The translations under genes were made by a program, and so were the position numbers. From positions 39,815,474 to 39,879,473 of the forward strand of contig NC_133472.1 in NCBI RefSeq assembly GCF_025370935.1: 64,000 nucleotides of DNA, written 5' to 3'. Positions 33,104-43,935 of the stretch are shown piece by piece. How positions within the stretch are numbered: position 1 is the first letter of the stretch; each line of letters begins with the position of its first letter. The notes beneath the pieces are model-generated. The model was given only the letters and a program-made list of their open reading frames with translations. It searched no databases and was not told the DNA's origin. This DNA comes from Choristoneura fumiferana (lineage: Eukaryota > Arthropoda > Insecta > Lepidoptera > Tortricidae).

Positions 33104-33375
33104 GACGACCAGATGGCCTAGTGGTTAGAGAACCTGACTACGAAGCTTGAGGTCCCGGGTTCGATTCCCGTGTCGGGGCAGATATTTGTATGAAAAATAC
33201 GAATGTTTGTTCTCGGGTCTTGGGTGTTTACTATGTATTTAAGTATGTATCTATCTATATAATTATATTTATCCGTTGCTTAGTACCCATAACACAAGCT
33301 TTGCTAAGCTTACTTTGGGACTAGGTCAATTGGTGTGAATTGTCCCGTGAGATTTATTATTTAGATTTATTATTT
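33104..33375 (+). mobile_element. tRNA-derived SINE, family A, full copy
   Basis: Head GACCAGATGGCCTAGTGGTT with B box GGGTTCGATTCCCG. The body includes TTCTCGGGTCTTGGGTGTTT and ends GGGACTAGGTCAATTGGTGT..GTCCCGTGAGATTTATTATT. Other copies lie at 47095 (minus) and 59621, with relics at 5530, 32002, 36784 and 57470. Confidence 0.85.
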
Positions 33376-34195
33376 AATTGTGTTATAACGCACATAATAT
33401 TACTTGTTTTTTTTCGTAATGGCCGGTTTTTTAAGCTATAGGTACCTGCTGGTAGTCACTTAAATCTCTGGAAAGGTATATTGACTGAAGGATAATACAT
33501 TTTTCATACATGGCTAAAACAAAAAAAAGGAAACAAAAAAAAAACTACATAAATATACCTAACTATAAAAAGAAAACACCATATAAGGCCCTCCGGCGGC
33601 ATAGACCCCAGCACACTTTCGGCATTACCTCTCTATACAGTCAGAGAAATTCGCTGGGAGAGGTAAGCGCCAGCTCTGGTACCTGGTTGTTTTGGTACAA
33701 AGTTTATTAATTGAAATTAGAATATTTCGAATTGAGTCCCTACAATTCTGAAGGTGCGATGTGTCCCTCTTATGTCCCACGTATACCAACTCCCGTCATT
33801 AGTTCTTCGTAACAGATACATACAAAGAAATGTTTTGATACTAATTGATTTTGTAAACGTTACAGGGTCGCTTAGGCTAATCTTTTAACTCTTAAAACTC
33901 ACGTAGGCAGCGCCCACCTCTTAAAAAAAGATGCTTAAATCACGTATCTTACGCTTTGAAAATAAGGTTTAAATCATGGTTTAAAAAACTTGAATTGCAA
34001 AAGGCGACGCAGCTCTTAAGTGCACGAGTTAAGGTTGAAATTTGGTTTTAGTGATTCTTTTTTAAGTTTGTCGGTCGTACCCACGCGACTCGATCGCCTT
34101 TTGTTTCGAAATCGAACGATAGCTTTCGTTTTTTTAATTAAAAATGTAATGGTTTTGTAAAGTCAAGGACACTAGCATGTTACTCGTACCCACAG
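33376..34195. other. Unique spacer
   Basis: No gene or repeat recognised. Confidence 0.5.
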
Positions 34196-34197
34196 TA

Positions 34198-34338
34198 CAG
34201 TCAACATCATAATTCATAAATATGTGATCACTTTTCTACCTTGTCACTTTAACGTCATATTTGAAAAGCCATACGAAATTGTGTAACAACTGAAAGGGAC
34301 AAGGTACAGAAATTATCATTTATTTATGACGTTGACTG
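34198..34338. mobile_element. Tc1/mariner-type MITE, family ii, intact copy
   Basis: A 141-bp element with ends CAGTCAACATCATAATTCA and TATTTATGACGTTGACTG between TA dinucleotides at 34196-34197 and 34339-34340. Confidence 0.85.
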
Positions 34339-34661
34339 TACAACTAGAATGTTAATGTCGCTCGGGACTCTTCTTCGGGTTCGTTTTCCTGGAGATTCAT
34401 AGGAGAAATAAAAAGATAACCGATCGTCTATTTCATTAAATCTCAACCGTTAAATCTAAGGACAGGAAATTTTGCTCAGGGGCTCACTTATCTACAATGT
34501 AAATTCGTAATGCGTACAAAATAGTCTGCCTTATTAAATGTATTTTTTGGGATTACCGTGGGAATTAATTCAAATCTCGAAATTTCATTAACCTACACTC
34601 GCTCCAGTACAGCTCTAGAAAAACAGCTGAGCGTAGCGAGGACAGGTAAATGAAGCGTTAC

Positions 34662-34892
34662 TATTGGCTCTGTGCACGACATCAGCGCCACCTAGCGTCC
34701 GCAACTTTTTTGGCTCTGATGCTCTGACGTTTTGAAATTTCATCGCGACATTGTGACAAAAATCAAACCTATTGGCTCTGTGCACGACATCAGCGCCTCC
34801 TAGCGTCCGCAACTTTTTTGGCTCTGATGCTCTGACGTTTTGAAATTTCATCGCAACATTATGACAAAAATCAAACCTATTGGCTCTGTGCA
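34662..34892. repeat. Recent 108-bp tandem duplication
   Basis: Two units of 108 bp (34662-34769 and 34770-34877) differ at only three positions by eye. A third partial unit (TATTGGCTCTGTGCA) follows at 34878-34892. 108 is a multiple of three, so a minus-strand frame repeats a 36-residue block; I see no sign that it is coding. Confidence 0.9.
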
Positions 34893-35610
34893 GTATTCAA
34901 TAATTCAAGCTGGCATCATAACACAAACATCTATTACTAAAATTAGGTAGTTAAAGTCTATACAAATTGCTTTGTTATGACAGATTACATATGAGTATGA
35001 TAGATGACAGAGCCTAGTTTATTTCTTCTTTTGGCCACAATGAGCGCTGCGATAGATTTCATTACCCCCACCTAGTACTTCGCACCCTCCCAATAAGTTC
35101 ATGAGAAACACATTCTTCGCAACATACCCTCGCACATCTCTGGTAGAAACTCAGCCCGGTTAATTACACCACCGAATAAAACGCCGACCGCATCGTCCCG
35201 CGACCCGTTGGACCGGTCGTTCCCGTAATACGTCGTTAACACGCCGTTTTACACTTTCCAGTTTGTATACACGGAATCTTTTTTTTTAAATGTCTCTAAA
35301 GGCTGATGGTTACTTATGTTAACGTGCTGGCCGAAGAACGCTGAAAAAAAAGGTAAGAGATTTCGCTTCGAAATTTGAAATTAGTTTAGTTTCTTTATAT
35401 GGCTCTGTCCATTGGAAGACAGCCAGCCAGTTATTCAGCCAGTGTACGGTAAAACCATAATGTACGAGTATGAGTAAAACGTCTAGAAAAAGAATTATGA
35501 GAGGTAGAAAATTTGAGCGCTGTGTGAAAACGTACAAAAATGTTAATCTTCATGCGTCGCACTGTAGAACTTTAAAAAATTGTGCAATGTTTATTCCACT
35601 AATAATCATA
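34893..35610. other. Unique spacer
   Basis: Slightly GC-richer at 35150-35265. No gene recognised. Confidence 0.45.
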
Positions 35611-36193
35611 GCCGTGGCAGCCCATTGCTTTGACCTATGGCCTCTTAAGCAAAGGATCGTAGCTCAAATCCGTGCTCGGAACTTTAAGATTTTTTAAATT
35701 TATGTGCGTAGGTAATTACTTTTCGAGGGTATTCTGTCTAAACAGAATAAGTGCAAAATTAAAAAAAAATAGTGAGCTTTAACGTGAAGGAAAACCTGCG
35801 AAGCTATTCAATGATAAGTGATCTAATCCAGGGTCCATACCGACTCGCATGCTTGTTTTAAGTCCGAATGTAATTTTTGTCAAAATGATCGTTTGTCATA
35901 ACTCTTTTTTCTCTGAATCGAATAATTGTTCAGAATTGTTATAAAACAAACCTAACCTAACCTACAGTTTTCTATAGGATGACCATTTAAAAAATTCAGA
36001 GAAATTATAACGTTTCAATGGGAAAAAAATATGACAAACGATGACTCGGACAAACAATACAGTATGACTAGCGAAGAGTATGCGAACTTTGGCGCTCACT
36101 CTAATCCGCACTCGGGCCGTGGTATCTACGGTTCAAGCCTTATTCTGAGAGAAGGCACTGACCCAGCTGTTTGAAAAAATATAGGCTGGTATA
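35611..36193 (+). mobile_element. SINE family B, old copy split by repeat E
   Basis: Decayed tRNA-like head (TTTGACCTATGGCCTCTTAAG) and 5' body to about 35825, then about 250 bp of unrelated sequence. The SINE 3' part follows (TAATCCGCACTCGGGCC, TATTCTGAGAGAAGGC, ATATAGGCTGGTATAATG). The inserted part holds repeat E (ATGATCGTTTGTCATAAC) and its partial inverse (TATGACAAACGATGACTCGG), plus CCTAACCTAACCTA. Confidence 0.6.
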
Positions 36194-36582
36194 ATGCTGA
36201 TGAATAATCATAACATAGTCTTTCGCGTACCAAACTTATGCTATAAGCCCTTGAACCTTCGTGAAATCTCGGATTCTCGTAAATATTTTTAATGAATCAT
36301 TACCCCAAAATAAAGACGGAGACCGTTGCGTAGGCGCACGGGATATTGTTTGAAATATCGCCTCGAACCGTCATTTCTCACTCCTATCTGAAATTAAGGC
36401 TATCATCTTACTATAAAATATCAAGTTTTCCGATTTTATCAGAACCCCGCACATATTAATATATCCGATGTAAAACATGAAGTTTTTTTTATGTTAATTT
36501 TAATCGATAACTGAGTTTGAAGGTTATGTATCAAGAGCGCTTAAACTGGGTAATTAAAGTGAAGCTCAAAAGTCTAGACTTA

Positions 36583-36722
36583 GGGGCTGTTTCACTATCC
36601 ATTGATTAGTGTTATCTGACGGTTAAATGTGATGCCGTTTATTTGTTTTGTTCGAATAGACGGAGACGGCATCATATTTACACCGTCAGTTAACACTAAT
36701 CAGGGGATGGTGAAACAGCCCC
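36583..36722. mobile_element. PIF/Harbinger-type MITE, copy 2
   Basis: A 140-bp element with GGGGCTGTTTCACTATCC and GGATGGTGAAACAGCCCC ends, flanked by TTA at 36580-36582 and 36723-36725. Close match to the element at 1595-1735, including the TTTGTTTTGTTCGAATAGAC centre. Confidence 0.85.
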
Positions 36723-36783
36723 TTAGCCTGCTTTTTCATGTGCGAGGATGCTTTACAAGGAACCAATAGAAATGCTTCATTTG

Positions 36784-36830
36784 ATAACCGGATAGCCAAG
36801 TGGTTAGAGAACTTGATTCCTAATTGAGAA
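36784..36830 (+). mobile_element. SINE family A head relic
   Basis: ACCGGATAGCCAAGTGGTTA then GAGAACTTGATTCC matches the first 40 bp of family A; the rest is missing. Confidence 0.5.
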
Positions 36831-37131
36831 AATCTAATTTGAGCGGTAACTTTGTAAATACTCACAGTTTTTCAAAATGCGTGGAAAAAAACTGGAATAA
36901 GTGGAAATATTCGTGACGTCTCACGGCACTGTTTGACGGAACCTTAGTTGGAACCCTTCCTGCACGAGAGTAGGTTACAAGGCAGCCGTGAAATCGGACC
37001 TCGTCGTCGTAAATCAACGGAATGGGTTTTTTCTGCCCAAGCCTAGGGTGACTGTGTTATGGTCGCGCGGAGGGATAGTCCTTCGTCTTTTGGATACTTT
37101 AAAAAGTCATGAATTAATAGATCTTGATATA

Positions 37132-37390
37132 CTGGGTGATTCCGGGGTCATGAGCAGGAGTGAAAGGGGTGATGGGGATATTCACACTGATCTACTTTTA
37201 CTATGGGACCAGTCCCGAAATTGCGAAAAAAAAACCATCTAATCAAGAGATAATTGATTGCTAACTATTCGAAATGTATGGAAAAGCAGATTTTTTTGCC
37301 ATTTCGTGGCTGGTCCCATAGTAAAAGTTGCTCAGTGTGAATCTCCCCATCACCCCTTTCACTCCTGCTCATGACCCCGGAATCACCCTG
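37132..37390. mobile_element. Tc1/mariner-type MITE with ~95-bp TIRs
   Basis: A 259-bp element starting CTGGGTGATTCCGGGGTCAT and ending ATGACCCCGGAATCACCCTG, with TA at 37130-37131 and 37391-37392. The repeats extend to AACTTTTACTATGGGACCAG. Each arm yields a similar short open frame on opposite strands, which is a mirror artefact. Confidence 0.85.
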
Positions 37391-39029
37391 TATGTAGGAT
37401 ATTAATATTATAATAAACATACCTACATAAAATGAGAAAAAAATAAATTGCTTCTTAAAAATGACGATATAACATACTCGTACAAATAATATTTTCTTTA
37501 TAATAAAATCAGTTGAGTGGCTGTATTTATTCCATTTAAAGGTACTAAACATGAAATCAGCGTATCAAACATGTCCGTACATATCAAGTATCTATTACCG
37601 GTAACAGTGCCTAAATAAAAATGCAGTAACTTTTGGCAATCCGAGCGCGATTTAAGCTTTTGCTACTGTTATATTAACTTTTAATTTAGAAATGTAGCGC
37701 AGTGTCATAAATTTTTGCTCGTTTTTTCTATTTTCAATACTTTAACCTAAAGGGTTAAACTGTGCAGGAAATTTTACATGTCAAGCACGAATAAACCACA
37801 ATTTTTTAAACTACAAAAGCGCAGTGTTTCTGAGTGCAATTGTCGAGCGAGACTTTGTACTAGACTTCCGCTGTTTTTTCACAGCGTGGTCACCCCTGCC
37901 TCATCCCAAAGCTCTTAACGTTTATCTAAGGCAGACTAAAGCCTCCAACACGCGCTTGTTTGTCGCTGGTCTAAGGCTTACGATAATGTAAGCTTCAGAA
38001 TGGCCTTTAAAATCGCTCAGATAAATGTTCTGTGTCATTTATATACTCGGAAATGGGCGCATTTACATCAAAATCTTGTGTGAAATGAATGAAACCTCTT
38101 TAGCTTTTTATCAATGTGTATTTTGTTTTAGCTGTCTTTGAGTATTGATTAATATGTTGAAGCGAAATAATAAGTATAAAGAAGTCTGAGTGCTGGTCAC
38201 TGACTCAGTAGTTGACATATTTTAAGGCATTACAGTAGCAATGGGTTGAAGGTAGGTTATCTATTGGGCATTAGCATGTCAAATACTAATACATTTACCT
38301 TTCATATTTTTATTTTCTTTGAATAAAAAAAAGATGAGGAAAGAGAAAGAAAGAAGAGAGTTGATTGTTCGATATAGATGTACGATACCGGCTTAAAAAA
38401 AGTACTTATGATTAGGTATGACTGTCAAAAATGTACCTACCACTGATTAGAGAAAACCCGTCTATTGAGATTGAGAAGTTTTTTATTTTTATTTAAAGAA
38501 CCTAACAAGGATTGGTTATGACCACTCCCGTTGTAAATAGTATATTAAATAGATTACCAAGAAAATATGTTTAGGTATTCGACGGTTCACGCAGCTTAAT
38601 ATTATTCATTGGCCACAATTAGTATATTAATGGCACCCAGAAACATAAACGTTAACAACGTGTCCGTCTTTTTTTCCATGTCCACCTTTAGAGGTTTTAC
38701 GCTTCTTTTTTTCCTGTCAGGACAGGGTTTTAATGGGTCTCGTGAAATTAATAATTATAATGGAATCCGAGAAGCTTAGTATGGGCGATATACAGGAGTG
38801 CTTTGATAATTTTGTGTTTATTAGTACTTTTAGGGTACGCGCCATTGAGGCGGAGCGGAGCGGAAACCCGTAGAATCTGAGTCGCATTAATTGGAATCCA
38901 CCTGACCCACTCCCTTTCTAAAGGGATAATTGTGATATTGAATTTTCACTATAGGTTGGTACATATTTTAGATTTTTAGCAACGTGTTTTTGCCCGCTAC
39001 TTCGTCTACGAAGAATTCCCGTAGAACAG
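37391..39029. other. Mostly unique; Helitron-like end at about 38975-39025
   Basis: TTTTTGCCCGCTACTTCGTC at about 38987 is a complement of a Helitron-like 3' region, cut by the next MITE. No gene recognised. Confidence 0.4.
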
Positions 39030-39135
39030 CAGGGCTGCCTACTACGAAATTCGAAAATCGAAGTTCGTGTCGTTCGGTCCCTTTGACACTTATACTATTT
39101 AATACGAGAGCGAGAGGGACGGTACGGAGTAGGCC
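39030..39135. mobile_element. MITE family C, copy 3, decayed
   Basis: AGGGCTGCCTACTACGAAAT..CGAAGTTCGTGTCG on the left and CGAGAGGGACGGTACGGAGT..AGGCCCTCT on the right. The right arm is shortened. Confidence 0.65.
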
Positions 39136-40029
39136 CTCTGTCTATGATTTACCTATTTTCAGATTTTTAACGAGTGCACGAGTGATGTTTTATGTACCGT
39201 GTATTGAACCGTTAAATAATCTAGAACGATTTTAAATGACATCATTAAGAATAGTTCATCCGATCAAAATTAAGATTTTAATTTGAAAATTGAACCAATA
39301 TTATTGTCGATTTCAGATAACCCGGCCCTACAGTTTTGACCACCGTTTCTTAGTTTGTCTGATGACTCGGCATCATTCGGCTATCTCCGGAATGCGCTCG
39401 TGACTGAGAAGAGAACTAATTATCGGTTGTATGCAAAGAGATTATTTTTCGTTTAATAGCGTTGGCACGAGTGCCATGTGTGTCCCTTTCTAATTTACCG
39501 AGTAGGAAAGAGAGAACATGTGCTAGAGCCGTCCCAAAGGTCCAAGAAGCAATCAGGCTAGCAGGCATACCATGCTGATTGTTCTTTTGTTTGAATTTGG
39601 AACTTTATTCGACATTCTCAAAGAGATAGCAAAGGCGTGTGCCGTATATTTGTTTCCAACTCTTACGCATTATATGAATCGTTGGTTCAATAGGTTTTAA
39701 TATTTTTTAATTGTAAAACTACGCCTCGCTCTGTGTATACACACTTATTGTGTGGTATACAGTTCACGCACAGGCGTAGCATCAAACTAGACTTTGTTTA
39801 ACATAGATTAGAAATATTGCTGTAAATTCGTAAAACGAAAACATTATTGAACATTGTGGTATTCTTTTACATTCAAAACATAATTGTGTCTCACTTACAC
39901 AGTCCAGGGTTAAAAAACGAAATCGTTAAACCTAGATCAAAACAGTTCTATAGTGTTGGACTTGGTTACCTACTTCTGGACATTAATTACTCGGAGCACT
40001 ATGCACGTTATGTAGTGTTTTTGAAAATA
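39136..40029. other. Unique spacer
   Basis: No gene recognised. A weak inverted repeat (CTACGCCTC..GAGGCGTAGC-like) lies at 39719-39780. Confidence 0.45.
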
Positions 40030-40455
40030 GTAGCATAAAACGAGCCATTTTACCCGAGGCGTTAATATAGCCACCCGAGCCGATGCGGCGAGTGTGGACA
40101 GACACGTCGAGGGGAAAATGGGTTTAATGCACGAGTTTTACACTGCTTTTCACTTCGATTGCCAGATGAAATAACAAAGTGGAGTTATTCACTTACTAGG
40201 CGCACCTTTTATTTTTCATGCATTGCTTATATAATTATAAATATTTAGTTTTAATAATTTATTATAATTTAGTTTTATACATATTAAAAATTATTAAAAA
40301 TATATATTACAGAAACTTTTTTATTTGTGGCTGTTAACACCTGATTGCCTTGGTCTTAGAAGAAGATTTTACATTATGCACTAGAGCAAAAAAAACATTT
40401 TGTGTCGCCTATCTAGGCGAACTTAAACACGAACTTTACGAGCATGAGAAGTGAA
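40030..40455 (+). repeat. Dispersed repeat D, copy 2
   Basis: CATAAAACGAGCCATTTTAC to CGAGCATGAGAAGTGAAAAA, matching 18390-18805 in both outer blocks. It lacks the leading AGATTGTACAACAAG phrase. Confidence 0.75.
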
Positions 40456-41330
40456 AAAAATATTGAATCAGGCGTTGCTTTGCGGAGGTCCACATCAAGG
40501 AAGATTTATGTTCGCGTTTTGTAAAGTCATTGTTTTATTTCGTAGTGTCTTTGCGAATATTTCACCCCCAAGCTGCTTTAAAAAAAAGCAAGCAGACTGT
40601 TCGTGTAGAAATAGGATCGCAAATTACATTGAGGCTCTTGATCGACAACTTTTATAATACCGCTAGCTCCGCCCGCATTGTAAATCAACATGCAAATATC
40701 CGCGCGTCGTCTAGTACGCGTATTGTCGTATTGTCTCAAAATTTTTACTGCGTAGTTCTTTGCTATTTTAAGAATCGGCGTGTACAAAGGAATGATTTAA
40801 ACACGAGCAAGCATAAATATTTACATAAAAAGTGAGTGCAAACGTTCGTATTCGTGTATTCGTAATGGTCTAAGGAGTTGTCACTTGAATGTGAAATTGT
40901 AAATAGCTTGGTCGAAGCACATGGATGGATTAATTACATAAATTAAACGTTTCGTGTTCATTTGTTCGTTATCGTATAAGGTAGGTTTTTACGTTGGAGA
41001 TTTTTGAACCGCCCCCCCCCCCTCCGAATTAAGTAGGCCTTTTTGGGCACAGTCACACTGGCAACTCAGCATCATCGAATTTTCCACTTTTGAGGACATT
41101 ATAGTATATGTACTTGTTACAAAAAAATTGTGACGTAACGCGTTGTTTGAACCCCCCCTCCAGTCCCTGTAACGCATCGTAACGTTTTACAAGACCCCCC
41201 CCGTCCTCCAAATTGCGTTACGACTTCAACGCTCCCTTATATCCAATGTGTTTTGAAATGAATCCAGAATATGTCAACAGGTTACTATGACTGAACACCC
41301 CTGTAAATATTTTTCAGGGGCCATTTTTCC
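40456..41330. other. Spacer, partly old repeat
   Basis: CCCCCCCCCCTCC at 41011-41024 and further C-runs near 41152 and 41196, with GTAACGCGTTGTTTGAACC and GTAACGCATCGTAACG phrases, suggest an old dispersed repeat. Overlapping open frames at 40451-40835 have no recognised domain. Confidence 0.4.
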
Positions 41331-41585
41331 TCCTCCCAGGCCTCCTTTCAGAATGCGAGAGCTTGGGCTATAGTTTGTCGCGGGCCCACTGATGTGTATT
41401 GAGAACTTGGCACATACCGTTGAATAACTTCGCAGGTTCCACTACTTCGCAGCTTCACTTTACTACTTCGCAGGGTTAAAATGTAATTTCGCAAATGGAT
41501 TTCGGAAAACTCAGATCGAGCCCGGTTTGAACCCACGATCGTCTTCTTATGTGGCCATAGATATGTCAACAGCAGTGGCCTTACC
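41331..41585 (-). mobile_element. SINE family B, minus strand, old copy
   Basis: On the minus strand: B box GTGGGTTCAAACCGGGCTCG, then the CTGCGAAG and GGGCCCGCG phrases and CTGAAAGGAGGCCTGGGAGG near the 3' end. The AAGTAGT/CTGCGAAG part is locally duplicated. Confidence 0.7.
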
Positions 41586-42051
41586 CATTGCGACGCTCCC
41601 GGCGGCAGGTCTTTGCGAGGCCCTTTGCCTTCGTGAAAAGTATGTGATGCGAAAATATAGTTTTTTTTTTTTTTATTTGCGTGGGTTGTTGTGCGAGGCC
41701 CCTGCAAGAGCGTGGCCCCGGGCGATTGCCCTAAGGCCGCCGCTGTATGTCAAACCACTTTTCCTTACTTCCCCAACAATTGCATTCTAAATCGCAATTG
41801 TATTCACAGTGGGCACGGGCAAACCCAAATTCAGGATTACAAATTACGACGAATAATTTTGTACGCGCATTACTTGTGAGTTTAGTTCCTAAAAGCTTTA
41901 TCCCACCGCCTCTCCCGCTCGCACTTAATAAGGTTAACGACTTAAAATCGTTTGTCTCGTTCCCACGCAGAGATTAAAGCTAGAGTGGTCCTGAACGTGA
42001 TCATGGAGTCACGGCTGCGCCGGCGCACCACGATTCTTGATACCAATCTGA
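41586..42051. other. Unique spacer
   Basis: Poly-T run near 41660-41674. No gene recognised. Confidence 0.4.
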
Positions 42052-42177
42052 AGGGCTACGACGAAATTCGAATCTCAAAGTTCGTATCGTACCGTCGCTC
42101 TCACTCTTGTATTAAATAATATTAGCGTAAGTGTAATGGCAAGAGAAGTTTGCATTTTGCACTTCGTAATACAGAGC
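42052..42177. mobile_element. MITE family C, copy 4
   Basis: GGGCTACGACGAAATTCGAA..CAAAGTTCGTATCGTACC on the left; GAGAAGTTTGCATTTTGCAC..TTCGTAATACAG on the right. Confidence 0.7.
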
Positions 42178-42446
42178 CAGTGTGCCAACGTTATAAATTT
42201 TTATATTAATGTATGACTACACTATATGTGTTATTTGGTTAAGTTGACCTATTGCTCAAACACGCTTCTTAACTTGCATGCACGCAATGTTTATCTGTTA
42301 GTTGGTCAGGTCAGATCTTCCAAATTGAATATCACCCACTTCCATTAGTGTTCTTAAAATTTGGTATAGGTACATACATTATGTCAGTGTAAAGACCATG
42401 TGTCAAAATTAAAAAAAATTGCTTATAAATAAATATTTCAGTCCTA

Positions 42447-42676
42447 TCGAAAATACAAAGTGAAATATAGATGCACAGAAAAATCAGAAAAATAAACCAG
42501 CGCTGGGAATCGAACCTAGGTCCCCGGCATTCCGTGCCACGTGCTATACCGCTACTCCACCGCTGGAGGTATAGCACGTGGCACGGAATGCCGAGGACCT
42601 GGGTTCGATTCCCAGCGCTGGTCTTATTTTTCTGGTTTTTCTGTGCATCTATATTTCAGTTTGTATTTTCGATATG
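42447..42676. mobile_element. Head-to-head pair of tRNA-derived SINE copies (palindrome)
   Basis: Left copy (minus, 42447-42566) and right copy (plus, 42568-42676) are near-perfect inverses: TATCGAAAATACAAAG..ATGCACAGAAAAATCAG against GTTTTTCTGTGCATC..TTGTATTTTCGATA. Each has the B box GGTTCGATTCCCAGCG and ATAGCACGTGGCACGGAATG. The right copy lacks the first bases of the head (GGTGGAGTAGC). This is a third SINE family in the window. Confidence 0.85.
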
Positions 42677-42868
42677 GGTTTTACGGGATGACCGTAAAAG
42701 TAACAAAAATTTGGAATAGAAATAAAAAATACAAAAAGATTCCAAAAATGCCAATCTTTATTTCAGTCTTATTATATAAAGAAAATAATAATAATAAAAT
42801 ACATTCACGCAAAATCCCAGAAATTTTACCGCTAAGTCTAGAGATAAAATTTTGCACGAGTGTTCTTT

Positions 42869-43110
42869 ATCCCACTACATATATAAAAATTATAAATGCG
42901 AAAGTTTGTAAGTCTGTTTGTTTATTTGTTTGTTTGTAACGTCATCACGTCTAAACCGCTAAACTGATTTAAATGAAATTCGATATATCTACAAATAGTT
43001 TGCGTCCCGGGGAAGGACATAGGATAGTTTTCATCTCGGAAAATTGCATAATTCCCTCGGGATAGCGATAACCGAATTGTACGTGGACGAAGTCGCGGGT
43101 AACGGCTAGT
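42869..43110 (+). mobile_element. Helitron-like element
   Basis: Starts near TCCCACTACATATATAAAAA then TTATAAATGCGAAAGTTTGT, and ends GTCGCGGGTAACGGCTAGT. The 3' CTAG followed by T fits a Helitron-like end. Confidence 0.65.
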
Positions 43111-43292
43111 ACAATATAAATGGAAACTACGATGTTAATTATGGGATTCCCATGGGAATTTTGTACCTAAATACGGAATTAAAATTCAAATATCAGACCT
43201 TATGCTTTACGCGAGTGAGAAGGTAAAATTGAAACATAAGATCAAAAAAAAATAGAACAAAATATTGAACCGACTACAAAAAACCATGAAAA

Positions 43293-43485
43293 TTATTTTT
43301 CATCACACTTGCTCGTAAACAGTGTCGTAACATGCAGGCTACCTTGGTTGCAACCCCCCAAATAAAACCCTCGACCTTAATGTGCTTGTCATGAAACCCG
43401 TGGTCGGTAAATGAGTCATTGCGCGTACACATTTTCTTGTCATGAAGCCCAAGGTCGGTAAATGAGTCAGTGCCCGTACTGATGG
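43293..43485 (-). repeat. Dispersed repeat H, copy 1
   Basis: Contains two versions, 51 bp apart, of CTTGTCATGAARCCC..GGTCGGTAAATGAGTC, preceded by AACCCCCCAAATAAAACCCT. The same block lies inverted at 63200-63385. Confidence 0.75.
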
Positions 43486-43742
43486 TGCTGCGCGCGCTGC
43501 TGCAGGACTACATGGTCTACATGCACACGCACGTTGCGGCGCATGCCGAGGGAGGTTGAGGGCGACGTTGCCAAGAGCACAGCCTAAGGTATCGCTAATA
43601 TTTAGAACAATTATATTTTTTCTTTCACAAATATAAAATTTTACTTGCAAATGTGATGAAAAACATTGTATGTCGCACGGGCGGTTCTAATAGACTCTCG
43701 TTCGTAATTTCTTATTTACCGCCCTTAAGACACAATGTACTA

Positions 43743-43888
43743 TTCTACCAGTCTGAAGTCGGTCGGTGCCTCAGCACGAACCAGCAGGAGCGGACTTATA
43801 GTCATGTACCTCACCTACGCACTTTATATTGGGCTTCAATCACTCCTGCTGGCTTGCTGAGGCACCCACCGACTTCAGACCGGTAGAA
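43743..43888. mobile_element. Inverted-repeat MITE, ~46-bp arms
   Basis: TTCTACCAGTCTGAAGTCGG..CCTCAGCACGAACCAGCAGGAG and its inverse CTCCTGCTGGCTTGCTGAGG..GACTTCAGACCGGTAGAA flank a 52-bp spacer. Confidence 0.7.
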
Positions 43889-43935
43889 AATAATTTTCAT
43901 GGTTTTTTGTACCTAGTCGGTTCAATTTTTTGTTA

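Larger units (their letters stand above)
43263..43935. repeat. Composite block bounded by GAACCGACTA inverted ends
   Basis: TTGAACCGACTACAAAAAAC..CATGAAAATTATTTTTC at the left recurs inverted at 43885-43935. Inside lie repeat H (43293-43485) and a separate inverted repeat (43743-43888). The related GAAGTCGGTTAAAAAG phrase at 44458-44473 suggests the whole unit may extend to there. Confidence 0.55.

Noticed and set aside
33104..33180. Functional tRNA genes at the SINE heads (also 9370, 22001, 42550, 47260, 57869)
   Set aside because: A- and B-box-like sequences are present, but each is followed by a long shared body and tail, several have target duplications, and the acceptor-stem pairing expected of a tRNA is not evident.
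36988..37552. Two short proteins sharing GDSGVMSRSERGDG
   Set aside because: They are opposite-strand readings of the two arms of one MITE.
42447..42676. Rho-independent terminator-like hairpin
   Set aside because: The hairpin is two inverted SINE copies; bacterial terminators do not apply to this sequence.
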